Shown: positions 8,158-16,797, counted from the stretch's first letter. The stretch: 27,933 nt of DNA from an uncultured Lachnospiraceae bacterium (GCA_900539175.1 UQAW01000051.1:1-27933); one strand, 5' to 3'. Numbers and translations: made by a program. The notes: generated by a model not told the origin, from the letters alone.

Positions 8158-8163
8158 ATTCTT

Positions 8164-9240
8164 TTACACCTCACTCATTTCTATATCCCCTGTTTCATGT
8201 TCTGTTTCATGTTCTGTTTCATGTTCTGTTTCATGTTCAGATTCACTGCTTTGTATTTCCTCTTGCTGTCTCTCCCTTTTATTCTGCATCGTTCTGACTG
8301 CTTTTCCCTCATTCTCTGTCAGTTCCAGGAACACTTCTTCCAGAGACATTGTAGAAGACTGCATTCTGTAAATCGGACAATTCATTTTCGCCAACTTATA
8401 AAAAATAATTTCTCTCAGATCCACATCCCTTTTTGCAGTAATCGTAATATCAATGCAGCCCTCCTCTTCTGAATCCACAAATTTAATATCCTGTATATGG
8501 GGAATCGTTCCAAATTCCGATACAATAATTCCACGTTCTCCTTTTACTGTAAGTTCCAATATATTAGAGCCGATTAACATATTCCCCAGGTTTTCCGGTG
8601 TATCGCTGGCAACTAATTTCCCGTGAGAAATAATCATAACATAATCACATATGGCACTTACTTCTGAAAGAATATGCGAACTTAATATCACTGTATGCTT
8701 CTTACCGAGATTTTTAATCAGATCCCGAATCTCTATAATCTGTTTGGGATCCAATCCAACCGTCGGCTCATCCAATATAATAATCTCAGGATATCCCAAT
8801 ACTGCCTGTGCAAGTCCAACTCTCTGTTTATATCCCTTTGACAAATTTTTAATCAGCCGGTTCTGCATATCACTGATTTTTACCAATTCCATAACTTCTT
8901 CAATTTGCTCTTCTCGTTCTTTCTTCGATATTTTTTTTAACTCAGCCACAAATATCAGGTACTCATATACGGTCATCTCCATATATAATGGCGGTATTTC
9001 CGGCAGATATCCAATACATTTCTTCGCCTCCTCCGGCTCCTCCAGGATATCATGACCATTTACCAATATCTCTCCCTCTGTTGACGCCAGATACCCCGTA
9101 ATCATATTCATGGTGGTCGACTTTCCTGCTCCATTCGGTCCCAGAAAGCCATAAATTTTTCCTTGTTCAATCTTAAAACTCAGCCCATTGACAGCTATCT
9201 GATCTCCATAACGCTTTACCAAATTCTTAACTTCAATCAC
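8164..9240 (-). CDS. ABC transporter ATP-binding protein (GldA-like) with repeat tail
   Basis: A 358-residue ATPase. Walker A GPNGAGKST is at 34-42, the signature LSKGYKQR at 133-140, Walker B IIILDEPT at 153-160, and the switch His at 189. At the Q-loop the sequence reads GYLPEIPPLY, with the proline-glutamate seen in GldA/CcmA-type ATPases. I start it at the GTG at 9240, with AAAGGAG 8 nt upstream, giving the usual MIEVKNLVKRYG beginning; reading further upstream adds 26 residues unlike the family. After the normal end (about residue 300) comes a hydrophilic tail with four EHET repeats made by a perfect 12-bp tandem repeat. It is the first gene of the four-gene operon. Confidence 0.9.
   Translation of the reverse strand: MIEVKNLVKRYGDQIAVNGLSFKIEQGKIYGFLGPNGAGKSTTMNMITGYLASTEGEILVNGHDILEEPEEAKKCIGYLPEIPPLYMEMTVYEYLIFVAELKKISKKEREEQIEEVMELVKISDMQNRLIKNLSKGYKQRVGLAQAVLGYPEIIILDEPTVGLDPKQIIEIRDLIKNLGKKHTVILSSHILSEVSAICDYVMIISHGKLVASDTPENLGNMLIGSNILELTVKGERGIIVSEFGTIPHIQDIKFVDSEEEGCIDITITAKRDVDLREIIFYKLAKMNCPIYRMQSSTMSLEEVFLELTENEGKAVRTMQNKRERQQEEIQSSESEHETEHETEHETEHETGDIEMSEV
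8191..8238. repeat. Four perfect 12-bp tandem repeats in the ATPase C-terminal tail
   Basis: The unit TGTTTCATGTTC occurs four times in a row without error (8191, 8203, 8215, 8227). On the minus strand it encodes Glu-His-Glu-Thr repeats. Twelve bases is a multiple of three, so changes in copy number leave the reading frame intact. Confidence 0.95.
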
Positions 9241-9423
9241 TTTTCTTTCTCCTTTAACTTTTACATTTTTCCTGATTACACACAAAACAAACTGCTTCTT
9301 CACAACTGCTAAAATCATTTTTATTCAGAAAACAAGAATAGATTTCCAAATTCATAAAATATTTTAGGAAAATTTTGTGTTTTTTTACTGATAGTTTCGT
9401 GAAAAAAATGTGAAAGAAGGGTG

Positions 9424-9457
9424 AAAAAAACGCCGAAGTTCTGTACTTCAGCGTTTT
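9424..9457 (-). terminator. Rho-independent terminator after rsmG
   Basis: AAAACGC (9427-9433) and GAAGT (9435-9439) pair with ACTTC (9445-9449) and GCGTTTT (9451-9457) with one mismatch between them. On the minus strand the stem ends in seven T. It lies about 110 bp past the rsmG stop and should end the mnmE-mnmG-rsmG transcript. The rest of 9241-9566 is AT-rich; I found no clear promoter for the ABC operon in it. Confidence 0.85.
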
Positions 9458-9566
9458 CCTGTTGGTCGTCGTTAATTGAGCCCTTCCAGTTTTTATTAGT
9501 AATTTTATTTTACTCTCACAAATTTTATTATACTACTTCAAAACTCTTAGAATTTTACTTATTTTT

Positions 9567-10298
9567 CTACAGTTCCTTAATAGGCTCCTTCGTCGGTAAT
9601 CCTGCTTTTCTGGGATATTTTTTAGGAGTACTTTTCATCTTTTTTATAGCAACTAAAGAGCGCTCCATATCCGTATCTAATAGCCGAAAATGGAATATTT
9701 TTTCCACATTCCCACCCATAATATGAATCGCTTTTTTAGCTTCTTTTACTTCTTCATCTATATTCCCGGACTTATATGGTATGAACTGTCCATTTACCTT
9801 TACATAAGGCAGACAGTATTCAGAAAGTGAGGATAAATTGGCAACCGCCCTGGATACACAAAGGTCATATTGTTCTCTGTAGACTGCTTGCTTTGCAAAA
9901 TCTTCTGCGCGTCCATGTATGGTTTCTATATCTCTCAGATTCAGTTTTTGAATCACTTCGTTCAAAAATTTAATCCTCTTATTGAGAGAATCAAGAAGTG
10001 TTATTTTCAAGTGAGGGTATGCTATTTTTAATGGAATCCCAGGGAATCCTGCACCTGTTCCAATGTCTATTACTGACTCTGTTTTTCTTAAATCAACCGC
10101 ATTTACCAGTGCAAGACTATCCAAAAAATGCTTGATTATTACCTCTTGGAACTCTGTAATTGCAGTCAGATTCATAAAAGAATTCCACTCAACAAGCACC
10201 TCATAATATGTTACAAACTGTTGAATCTGATCTTCATTCAACTCAATTTTCAGCTCTTTCAACCCTCTTTTCAGAGTTTCTAAATCATATTTTTCCAT
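9567..10298 (-). CDS. rsmG: 16S rRNA (guanine-N7)-methyltransferase RsmG (GidB)
   Basis: A 243-residue SAM-dependent methyltransferase that methylates N7 of G527 (E. coli numbering) in 16S rRNA. The SAM-binding loop IDIGTGAGFPGIPLK is at about 77-91, followed by the acidic end of the next strand in LLDSLNKRIKFL. The CVSRAVANL stretch is also typical of RsmG. The length is normal for Firmicutes. It stands 96 bp downstream of mnmG, the usual neighbour, and is followed by a clear terminator. The ribosome binding site is weak (GGGA). Loss of RsmG gives low-level streptomycin resistance in other bacteria. Confidence 0.97.
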   Translation of the reverse strand: MEKYDLETLKRGLKELKIELNEDQIQQFVTYYEVLVEWNSFMNLTAITEFQEVIIKHFLDSLALVNAVDLRKTESVIDIGTGAGFPGIPLKIAYPHLKITLLDSLNKRIKFLNEVIQKLNLRDIETIHGRAEDFAKQAVYREQYDLCVSRAVANLSSLSEYCLPYVKVNGQFIPYKSGNIDEEVKEAKKAIHIMGGNVEKIFHFRLLDTDMERSLVAIKKMKSTPKKYPRKAGLPTKEPIKEL

Positions 10299-10394
10299 GC
10301 TATTTTTCCCATTTCAAATGTAATTTTGTACCTCTAAGTTCACTTTAAATTTCATTTTTCTTACTGTTCTTATACTTTAAAACATCTTTCGATT

Positions 10395-12272
10395 TCACCT
10401 TTTCAACTGTTCCAAATACACCAGAAGAACCGAAATGTCAGCCGGAGATACGCCGGAAATACGGGATGCCTGACCAATATTCATCGGACGGAAAAGGTTC
10501 AATTTCTGCTTTGCCTCAATGCGCAGACTATGAATACTATCGTAATCAATATCCTCCGGTATTCGTTTGCTTTCCATCTTCTTAAACTGTTCTACCTGCT
10601 TTAACTGACGTTTAATATAGCCATCATACTTGATATTAATGTTCACTTGTTCCTGAACATCTTCCGGTAATTTTGGCCGTTCCGGATCAATTTTCTCAAG
10701 ATCCTGATACGTTAATTCCGGACGCCGGATCAATTCTGCAAGGGAACTTCCACTATTTAATACCGTAGAATTCATACGTTTCAAAAGTTCCTGCACCGGC
10801 TGAGATGCACCTACAAATGTATGTTCCACGCGCTTAATTTCATGTGCTATCTGGCTTTCTTTTTTCAACAGATGCTGATACTCTTCCTCACTGATCAATC
10901 CAACCTGATAACCGTATTTACGCAGTCTTAAGTCTGCATTATCCTGACGCAGTAAGAGACGATATTCCGCACGGCTGGTCATCATTCGATATGGTTCATG
11001 TGTTTCTTTCGTAACCAGATCATCAATCAACACTCCGATATAAGATTCTGAACGGTCTAAAATCAAAAATTCCCGCCCCTTTACCTCCATTGCTGCATTA
11101 ATTCCGGCAATCAATCCCTGAGCTGCTGCCTCCTCATAACCAGAGCTTCCATTAAATTGTCCGCCCGAAAATAGTCCTTTAATTTTCTTGAATTCCAATG
11201 TTGCCTGAAGCTGCATGGGATTGATACAATCGTACTCAATTGCATAAGCATTTCGGACAATTTTTGCATGTTCCAGACCTGCTACGGTATGATACATCGC
11301 ATGTTGAACGTCCTCCGGCAAAGAACTTGACATCCCTCCAATATACATTTCATTGGTATACAAACCTTCCGGTTCCAGAAATACCTGATGACGGTTTTTA
11401 TCCGCAAATTTTACTACTTTATCCTCGATTGACGGACAATATCTGGGACCTGTGCCATGTATCATACCAGAATATAAAGGGGAACGATCCAGATTATCTT
11501 TGATGATTTCATGCGTCTTTTCATTGGTATAAGTCAGCCAGCAAGATACCTGGTCAATCTGTACATCTTCCGGATTTGTAGAAAAGGAAAATGGTACTAC
11601 CCTATCATCTCCAAATTGCTCTTCCATCTTACTGAAATCAATACTTCTCTTATCCACACGAGCCGGTGTCCCCGTCTTAAACCGAAACATCTCCACACCA
11701 TTGGCAACCAGAGAATCCGTAAGATGATTGGCTGCCTTCAGTCCATTTGGTCCTGTATACTCACTGATATCTCCATAGATGCACCTTGCATTCAGATAAA
11801 CGCCCGTGCAAAGTACCGCAGCCTTACAAAGATAAGAAGCTCCCGAGATAGTCTTTACCCCTTTCAGAACTCCCTCTTCCACAATCAGTTCCGCTACCTC
11901 TGCCTGCTTTACCGTCAGATGCTCCGTATTCTCCAGAACCCTCCGCATCGAACGACTATATTCACTTTTATCTGCCTGCGCTCTCAGGGAATGAACCGCC
12001 GGTCCTTTGGACCTATTCAGCATCTTGGACTGAATAAATGTTTTGTCAATATTTTTCCCCATCTCACCGCCAAGCGCATCGATCTCTCTCACAAGATGTC
12101 CCTTCGAACTTCCTCCGATATTTGGATTACAGGGCATCAATGCAATAGAATCCACACTTACCGTGAAGACGATTGTCTCCAACCCTAATCTTGCACAGGC
12201 AAGTGCCGCCTCACACCCGGCATGTCCGGCACCAATTACTACAATATCATATTCTTCTGTAATCTGCGGCAT
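10395..12272 (-). CDS. mnmG: tRNA uridine 5-carboxymethylaminomethyl modification enzyme MnmG (GidA)
   Basis: A 625-residue FAD enzyme that works with MnmE to modify U34 in the wobble position of certain tRNAs. The dinucleotide-binding motif GAGHAGCEAA is at 14-23, the conserved CNPNIGGSSKGH segment at 48-59, and the PRYCPSIEDK cysteine region at about 273-282. The C-terminal helical domain that binds MnmE is complete. The ATG has GTGGAGGT upstream. The gap to mnmE is only 32 bp, so the two partners are cotranscribed. Confidence 0.98.
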   Translation of the reverse strand: MPQITEEYDIVVIGAGHAGCEAALACARLGLETIVFTVSVDSIALMPCNPNIGGSSKGHLVREIDALGGEMGKNIDKTFIQSKMLNRSKGPAVHSLRAQADKSEYSRSMRRVLENTEHLTVKQAEVAELIVEEGVLKGVKTISGASYLCKAAVLCTGVYLNARCIYGDISEYTGPNGLKAANHLTDSLVANGVEMFRFKTGTPARVDKRSIDFSKMEEQFGDDRVVPFSFSTNPEDVQIDQVSCWLTYTNEKTHEIIKDNLDRSPLYSGMIHGTGPRYCPSIEDKVVKFADKNRHQVFLEPEGLYTNEMYIGGMSSSLPEDVQHAMYHTVAGLEHAKIVRNAYAIEYDCINPMQLQATLEFKKIKGLFSGGQFNGSSGYEEAAAQGLIAGINAAMEVKGREFLILDRSESYIGVLIDDLVTKETHEPYRMMTSRAEYRLLLRQDNADLRLRKYGYQVGLISEEEYQHLLKKESQIAHEIKRVEHTFVGASQPVQELLKRMNSTVLNSGSSLAELIRRPELTYQDLEKIDPERPKLPEDVQEQVNINIKYDGYIKRQLKQVEQFKKMESKRIPEDIDYDSIHSLRIEAKQKLNLFRPMNIGQASRISGVSPADISVLLVYLEQLKR

Positions 12273-12304
12273 CTCTTTCTACCTCCACTTTATCCATTCC
12301 TGCA

Positions 12305-13687
12305 TTATTTTCCCGTACAAAATTTACTGAAAATTTCATTGACCAGATCCTCCCCCGCAGACTCTCCGATAATCTCTCCCAAGGACTCATAAGCACTCAT
12401 TAAATCAATGGAGAAAAAGTCCTCCGGCATATCCATCCGGATACTTTCCTGCACCTGTTTCAGGCTTTCACAGGCTGATCTAAGCGCTGTTTTATGCCTG
12501 ATATTTGTAATGTAAACTTCATCATTAAATGCCAATTCCCCTGAAAAAAACAACCCCTTGACCGTATCTTCCAATTTATCAATTCCAGACTGTTCCCTGG
12601 CAGAAATCATCAGCACCGGAACATCCACCTTCTCTTTCATCTCTTCCACTGTGATTACATTGGTAAGGTCACTCTTGTTCAATAAAACAATGGCTTTCTT
12701 CCCCCGAATTAACTCCAGGATCTCTTCATCATTCTGATCCATAGCCACCGATGCATCCACTACATACAGAATCAGATCTGCGTCCTTCGCATGTTCCTTT
12801 GCCCGATCCACCCCAATCTGCTCTACTTTATCCGAAGCCTCCCTGATTCCGGCGGTATCCAGCATTCTCAAAGAAATCCCCTGAAGATTAATGGTCTCCT
12901 CTAATACATCTCTGGTTGTCCCGGCAATCTCTGTAACAATGGCCTTCTCTTCACCCACCAGAAGATTCAGCAAAGAAGATTTACCCACATTCGGTTTCCC
13001 CACAATTACCGTCTTAATACCCTCCTGCATCATCTTCCCTTGATCCGATTTCTCCAATAACCTTTCGATTTTTCCAAGCTGCTCACCTACCACGCCTTCC
13101 AGCTTCTTTCCATACCCGTCAATACTGATATGCTCGGGATCATCCAGAGCCGATTCTATAAAGGCAATCTCATAAATAATTGCCGCCCGAATGTCCTTAA
13201 TCTTTTCTAAAACCGATCCCTTCAACTGTCCAAGAGAACTCTTCAGCGCATATTCATTCTTAGCCGATATTACATCCATCACAGCCTCAGCCTGCGAAAG
13301 ATCAATTCGTCCATTCAAAAATGCCCGCTTGGTAAATTCCCCCGGTTCTGCCGGCCTTGCTCCATGCCCAATTACCGTCTCCAAAACCTTCTTCACCGAC
13401 AAGACACCACCATGACAGTTGATCTCTACCGTATCCTCACCCGTATAAGTATGGGGGCCCCGCATCAGCATAACCAGAACTTCATCCACTTCCACTTCAC
13501 CATCCACAATATATCCATAGTGAATCGTATGCGTCTTCTGCTCCGAAAGCCTCTTTCCATCCTTCGTAGACCTGTAAATCCTATCCGCAATCCCAACAGC
13601 TTCCGGACCACTCAATCTCACAATTCCAATCCCCGACGGAGCCATAGCCGTAGAAACCGCCGCAATGGTATCTTCATTTCGTCTCAT
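12305..13687 (-). CDS. mnmE: tRNA modification GTPase MnmE (TrmE)
   Basis: A 460-residue protein with an N-terminal folate-binding domain, a helical domain and an inserted Ras-like GTPase domain: G1 GKPNVGKSS (about 229-237), G2 GTTRD, G3 DTAGI, G4 NKSD. It ends in FCTGK, the conserved C-terminal cysteine motif. I place the start at the ATG at 13687, with AAGGAAG 7 nt upstream; an in-frame TTG at 13693 lies too close to that site. An extended -10 promoter lies about 50 bp upstream, so mnmE probably leads the mnmE-mnmG-rsmG operon. Confidence 0.97.
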   Translation of the reverse strand: MRRNEDTIAAVSTAMAPSGIGIVRLSGPEAVGIADRIYRSTKDGKRLSEQKTHTIHYGYIVDGEVEVDEVLVMLMRGPHTYTGEDTVEINCHGGVLSVKKVLETVIGHGARPAEPGEFTKRAFLNGRIDLSQAEAVMDVISAKNEYALKSSLGQLKGSVLEKIKDIRAAIIYEIAFIESALDDPEHISIDGYGKKLEGVVGEQLGKIERLLEKSDQGKMMQEGIKTVIVGKPNVGKSSLLNLLVGEEKAIVTEIAGTTRDVLEETINLQGISLRMLDTAGIREASDKVEQIGVDRAKEHAKDADLILYVVDASVAMDQNDEEILELIRGKKAIVLLNKSDLTNVITVEEMKEKVDVPVLMISAREQSGIDKLEDTVKGLFFSGELAFNDEVYITNIRHKTALRSACESLKQVQESIRMDMPEDFFSIDLMSAYESLGEIIGESAGEDLVNEIFSKFCTGK

Positions 13688-13735
13688 TCCCAATCTTCCT
13701 TTATAATAAAAAATATAATTTTACTTTCGCATAAC

Positions 13736-13764
13736 ATTGTATCACACATTATTTTTAAAGAAAA
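13736..13764 (-). promoter_or_regulatory. Predicted extended -10 promoter of mnmE
   Basis: Minus-strand TGATACAAT (13744-13736) is a good extended -10 element. The -35 region (TTTCTT) is weak, as is usual when an extended -10 is present. The predicted start would give a leader of about 40 nt. Confidence 0.45.
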
Positions 13765-14087
13765 CCTGACAATCCACCAAACCTCTAAAATAATGACTGC
13801 TTTTCCACAAATCTATCCTCTTCTCCACGAAAAACCTCTTATAAAATCTAACATTAACCAACAACCTCCTAAAACAGTCATCCAAAAAGCAACGAATACT
13901 ATCAAGATAGAAACAAAAAGCAACGATCCGATTCATTTCATCCAACCAACACCCACAAACAAATCCTACAAAATCAACAAATCAAACGCAAAAAAATTAC
14001 TCCCTATTCCGCCTCTACTTACTCCAACATAAACCAACGAAACCAAACAATAGCCAATTAAAATCCACAAACACCGCCAACAACCAA
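13745..14087. other. Non-coding tract with extreme strand asymmetry
   Basis: By hand count, 13761-14080 holds about 17 G but about 98 C on the plus strand, so a minus-strand transcript would be rich in G and U with almost no C. The only open frames lack ribosome binding sites and resemble nothing I know. A 13-bp direct repeat (CAAAAAGCAACGA) occurs at 13883-13895 and 13914-13926. The sign of the skew fits leading-strand bias left of the origin, but the strength is far beyond neighbouring DNA. Confidence 0.6.
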
Positions 14088-14344
14088 CAGTAAGGAGCCG
14101 GCATTGGCAGCTTACGTTTCTGTGCATCTGCAGACCTGTTACAAGCATTTAGAGAACAGCGGCACTGTTTTTACAGACAACATCTGGCTATCCAGGCCAG
14201 ATGTTGAAGGACACTGAGTCGGAAAAACATCAGTTTTTCCGGCGAATTGTCCTGATTCTGCAAAAACAGTGCCGCTGTTCTCCTAGTGCTTGTTAAGGTC
14301 GAAGCCGCACAAAAACGTAAGCTGCCAATGCCGACTCCTTACTG
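14088..14344. repeat. 257-bp near-palindromic element with nested stems (MITE-like or structured RNA)
   Basis: Outer arms 14088-14119 and 14313-14344 match as inverted repeats at 31 of 32 positions. Inside, TGTGC/GCACA, GACC/GGTC and CAAGCA/TGCTTG continue the pairing. A second perfect 21-bp stem follows (14152-14172 with 14262-14282). Two hairpins sit at the tip: an 11-bp stem at 14178-14188/14196-14206, and a compound hairpin at 14208-14253 (AGGACA/TGTCCT, then an 11-bp stem with one G-T pair and an ATCA loop). The whole folds as one long arm ending in a three-way junction. No reading frame or transposase is present and no T run follows either arm. It begins 25 bp after the jag stop codon. 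Confidence 0.85.
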
Positions 14345-14369
14345 CGTCCTGTTCTAGTGTACTGTTCCC

Positions 14370-15194
14370 TTATCTCTTTGGTGTAATCACCACATGTCGA
14401 TAAGGCTCTTTCCCTTCGCTATAGGTTTCCACCCACTTATTTCCCTGCAGTGCAGAATGAATAATCCGTCTCTCATAAGGATTCATCGGCTCCAGAGATA
14501 CTGCCTTTCTGGTCTTTCGTACCTTATAAGCGATATTCTTCGCCAGATTCTCCAACGTTTCTTTTCTGCGCTTCCGGTAATTCTCAGTATCCAGTTTAAC
14601 ACGAACATATTCCTTCTGTTCTTTGTTTACAACAAGGCTTGTAAGATACTGCAGCGAATCCAACGTCTGCCCTCTCTTACCAATCAGTATTCCCATGTCA
14701 TCACCTGAAAAATCAATATCCAGGCATCCATTTCCCTGATTATATTCCATATTGATGTCAACAGTCAGGTTCATGGCTTTAAATACACTGTTCAGGAACT
14801 GCTGTGCAGAAGCCTTCATCGTAACAATTTCTTCTTCTGTCTTTTCTGCTCTTACCGATTCCTGCTCTATTTTTTCTGCAACCGCAGACTCTTCTTTCTT
14901 TGTAACAGTTGATTTTACCGTTTCTGCTTTCGGAGCTCTCTGAGATGGCTTCTTAGAAACTTCTCTTTTATAAACCGGTTTTTCTGCTGGCTTTTTCTCT
15001 ACTACTGGTTCTTCTGCAGGTTCTTCTTTTACACGAACCTTAATCACTGCAGGTTTTGCACCAAATCCAAGAAAACCTGAACTGCCTTCGCTTACCACCT
15101 GGATTTCCAGTCTGTCACTGGAAGCACTCAACTCAATACACGCTTTTGTGATTGCATCATTTACGGTTTTTGCAGATACTTCTATGAAATCCAT
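14370..15194 (-). CDS. jag: RNA-binding protein Jag (KhpB, SpoIIIJ-associated)
   Basis: A 274-residue RNA-binding protein found next to yidC (spoIIIJ). The Jag N-terminal domain covers about 1-50 (begins MDFIEVSAKTV). A charged linker rich in Glu, Lys, Val and Pro follows (about 55-120). A KH domain with the GKRGQTLDSLQYL signature is at about 170-240, and a C-terminal R3H domain contains NPYERRIIHSAL. I start at the ATG at 15194, 9 nt after AAGGGGG; the in-frame ATG at 15203 directly touches that site. It is transcribed together with yidC (17-bp gap). In relatives it acts with KhpA in cell-wall and division control. Confidence 0.93.
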   Translation of the reverse strand: MDFIEVSAKTVNDAITKACIELSASSDRLEIQVVSEGSSGFLGFGAKPAVIKVRVKEEPAEEPVVEKKPAEKPVYKREVSKKPSQRAPKAETVKSTVTKKEESAVAEKIEQESVRAEKTEEEIVTMKASAQQFLNSVFKAMNLTVDINMEYNQGNGCLDIDFSGDDMGILIGKRGQTLDSLQYLTSLVVNKEQKEYVRVKLDTENYRKRRKETLENLAKNIAYKVRKTRKAVSLEPMNPYERRIIHSALQGNKWVETYSEGKEPYRHVVITPKR

Positions 15195-15211
15195 ATAACC
15201 CATCCCCCTTT

Positions 15212-16501
15212 TTACTTTTTCTTCTTCTTTTCATCATACTGACGAACCATATTGGCTTTCGATGCCAGACTTCCAGGCTTCAGATCCGTTGCATTATTGT
15301 AGTATTCCGTAGAATTTTTTCTTTCCTGACGCTTTTCTTCGCTGGATTTTTCCTTCTTCGGCTCTTCAATATTGCGGACATTCATCTTAGCCTGCTGTGT
15401 AATTTTCTGAGGCGGAAGTCCCTGCTTTGCACGCTTCTTATTCAGCTTTTCCTGATTCTGTGCAATCAGATCTTCCACATCCATATGTGACATATGACGA
15501 TTAATTATTACCTGCTGAACGCAGCGGATCACTGCACCGGCAATCCAGTAAATACCGATACCAATAGAGAATGATAAACAGAAAAATGCTGACATAATCG
15601 GCATTACTGTATTCATCATCTTCATAGACTGCTCCATACCGCCGCCCTGCGGATTATCGCTTTTTTGTGCCGGCTGAGGCATCAACTTATAACTGATCCA
15701 CTGAGTAAACCATGCCAGTATTGGAATCAAAAGTGCCCCAATCAACAACAGCCAGCTTTGTGAAGACCATGCACTTCGTATAACATCCATTGGGGATTCT
15801 GTAATATTAATTCCCAAAAACATGTTGATACTTTCCGTACTTTCCTGCACTTTGTTTAAAACATCACTAATACCAGAAAATGCACTGATATCTGTCAGCT
15901 TGTCCCACTGAGATGGTTTCAAAACATAAAGAATATCTGTAATATTATTCGCTGTTAATGCTTCTTCAAAATTTACATTACTATAAAGTCTTACGGCATT
16001 ATCCTGAACAAATTTCGATAAGATTTCCGCGTTTCCGCTGATTCCCTGAATCGCTTCCACTGCACCGGAAAACATATTTCTAACACTTCCGATGTAACCA
16101 GGAATATGATAGATAACCTGATACAAGGCAAACATGATTGGCATCTGAATCAAAAGCGGCAGACAGGTTCCTGTTGGAGATACCCCGTACTTCTGATAGA
16201 CAGCCATTGTCTCTTCCTGCATCTTCATCTGAGAATTCTGGTCTTTCTTTCCCTGATATTTTTTCTGAATTTTCTGAAGTTCCGGCTGCATAACCGAAGT
16301 CATCTTCGAGAACTTCTGCTGCTTAATCTGAATCGGTGTTAAAATTAAATAAATGATAATGGTAAAGAATATAATTGCAAGACCAATATTCGGAATCCCA
16401 ATCGTATCAAGTACGATATAGATTCCATTCATCAAAACACCTAATACTTCACATACCCATTTAATAATAAACCAGGTAGATTTACTAAGTAAAATATCCA
16501 A
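15212..16501 (-). CDS. yidC: Membrane protein insertase YidC (SpoIIIJ/OxaA type)
   Basis: A 429-residue insertase of the Gram-positive YidC/Oxa1 family that helps fold and insert membrane proteins. A hydrophobic stretch covers about 18-50, the long cytoplasmic hairpin MQPELQKIQKKYQG about 68-90, then TCLPLLIQMPIMFALYQ and two or three further segments to about 325. The C-terminal tail is basic and ends in five lysines, as is common where it contacts ribosomes. An insert of about 100 residues separates the second and third segments (roughly 135-235). No lipobox cysteine is seen at the N-terminus. The best start is the TTG at 16501, 9 nt after AAGGAGG. Confidence 0.95.
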   Translation of the reverse strand: MDILLSKSTWFIIKWVCEVLGVLMNGIYIVLDTIGIPNIGLAIIFFTIIIYLILTPIQIKQQKFSKMTSVMQPELQKIQKKYQGKKDQNSQMKMQEETMAVYQKYGVSPTGTCLPLLIQMPIMFALYQVIYHIPGYIGSVRNMFSGAVEAIQGISGNAEILSKFVQDNAVRLYSNVNFEEALTANNITDILYVLKPSQWDKLTDISAFSGISDVLNKVQESTESINMFLGINITESPMDVIRSAWSSQSWLLLIGALLIPILAWFTQWISYKLMPQPAQKSDNPQGGGMEQSMKMMNTVMPIMSAFFCLSFSIGIGIYWIAGAVIRCVQQVIINRHMSHMDVEDLIAQNQEKLNKKRAKQGLPPQKITQQAKMNVRNIEEPKKEKSSEEKRQERKNSTEYYNNATDLKPGSLASKANMVRQYDEKKKKK

Positions 16502-16587
16502 ACCTATTTTCCTCCTTAGACAATTTTCGGATGTTAAATTGTCCTGCTTTAAGTGACCCAAATTCTGTCACTGATACATTCTCTCGT

Positions 16588-16797
16588 CTACGGCACCGGG
16601 TCATAACCACCATGTGAAAATGGGTTGCATCTCAATATTCTCCAGGCTGCCAGTAAACTACCCTTAAAGGCACCGTACTTCTGAATTGCTTCCAATCCAT
16701 ATTGAGAACAAGTTGGAATATAAGGACACTTTGTTCTCTTAAGCGGTGACAAATACTTCTGATAAAATCTTATAAGTTTAATTAGAATCGTCTTCAT
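16588..16797 (-). CDS. yidD: Membrane protein insertion efficiency factor YidD
   Basis: A 69-residue YidD (DUF37) protein with an N-terminal amphipathic helix (KTILIKLIRFYQKYLSP), the cysteine-containing CPYIPTCSQYGLEAI motif, and the RILRCNPFSHGGYDPVP ending typical of the family. It assists YidC-dependent insertion. The gene overlaps the 3' end of rnpA by 20 nt and is followed 86 bp later by yidC, the normal order. Confidence 0.97.
   Translation of the reverse strand: MKTILIKLIRFYQKYLSPLKRTKCPYIPTCSQYGLEAIQKYGAFKGSLLAAWRILRCNPFSHGGYDPVP

Noticed and set aside
9421..9726. Plus-strand ORF of 101 codons
   Set aside because: It overlaps the rsmG terminator and the 3' part of rsmG on the other strand, and reads as a low-complexity Phe/Ser-rich protein.
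11511..12188. Plus-strand ORF of 225 codons inside mnmG
   Set aside because: It is an antisense shadow of the strongly conserved mnmG reading frame.
13883..13926. CRISPR-like repeat (CAAAAAGCAACGA twice)
   Set aside because: Only two short copies, no regular array and no cas genes in the window.
13364..14032. Plus-strand ORF of 222 codons
   Set aside because: It runs antisense over the start of mnmE and into the G-free tract. Lack of G on this strand removes most stop codons (TAG, TGA), so a long open frame is expected by chance; the protein is low-complexity.
13742..14148. Two small minus-strand ORFs (13742-13945 and 13966-14148)
   Set aside because: No Shine-Dalgarno site, odd Cys/Phe/Trp-rich composition that reflects G/T-rich DNA, and one overlaps the palindromic element.
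14088..14344. Reading the 257-bp element as the terminator of jag
   Set aside because: The stem is far too long, branched at its tip, and neither strand has a T run after the outer arm.
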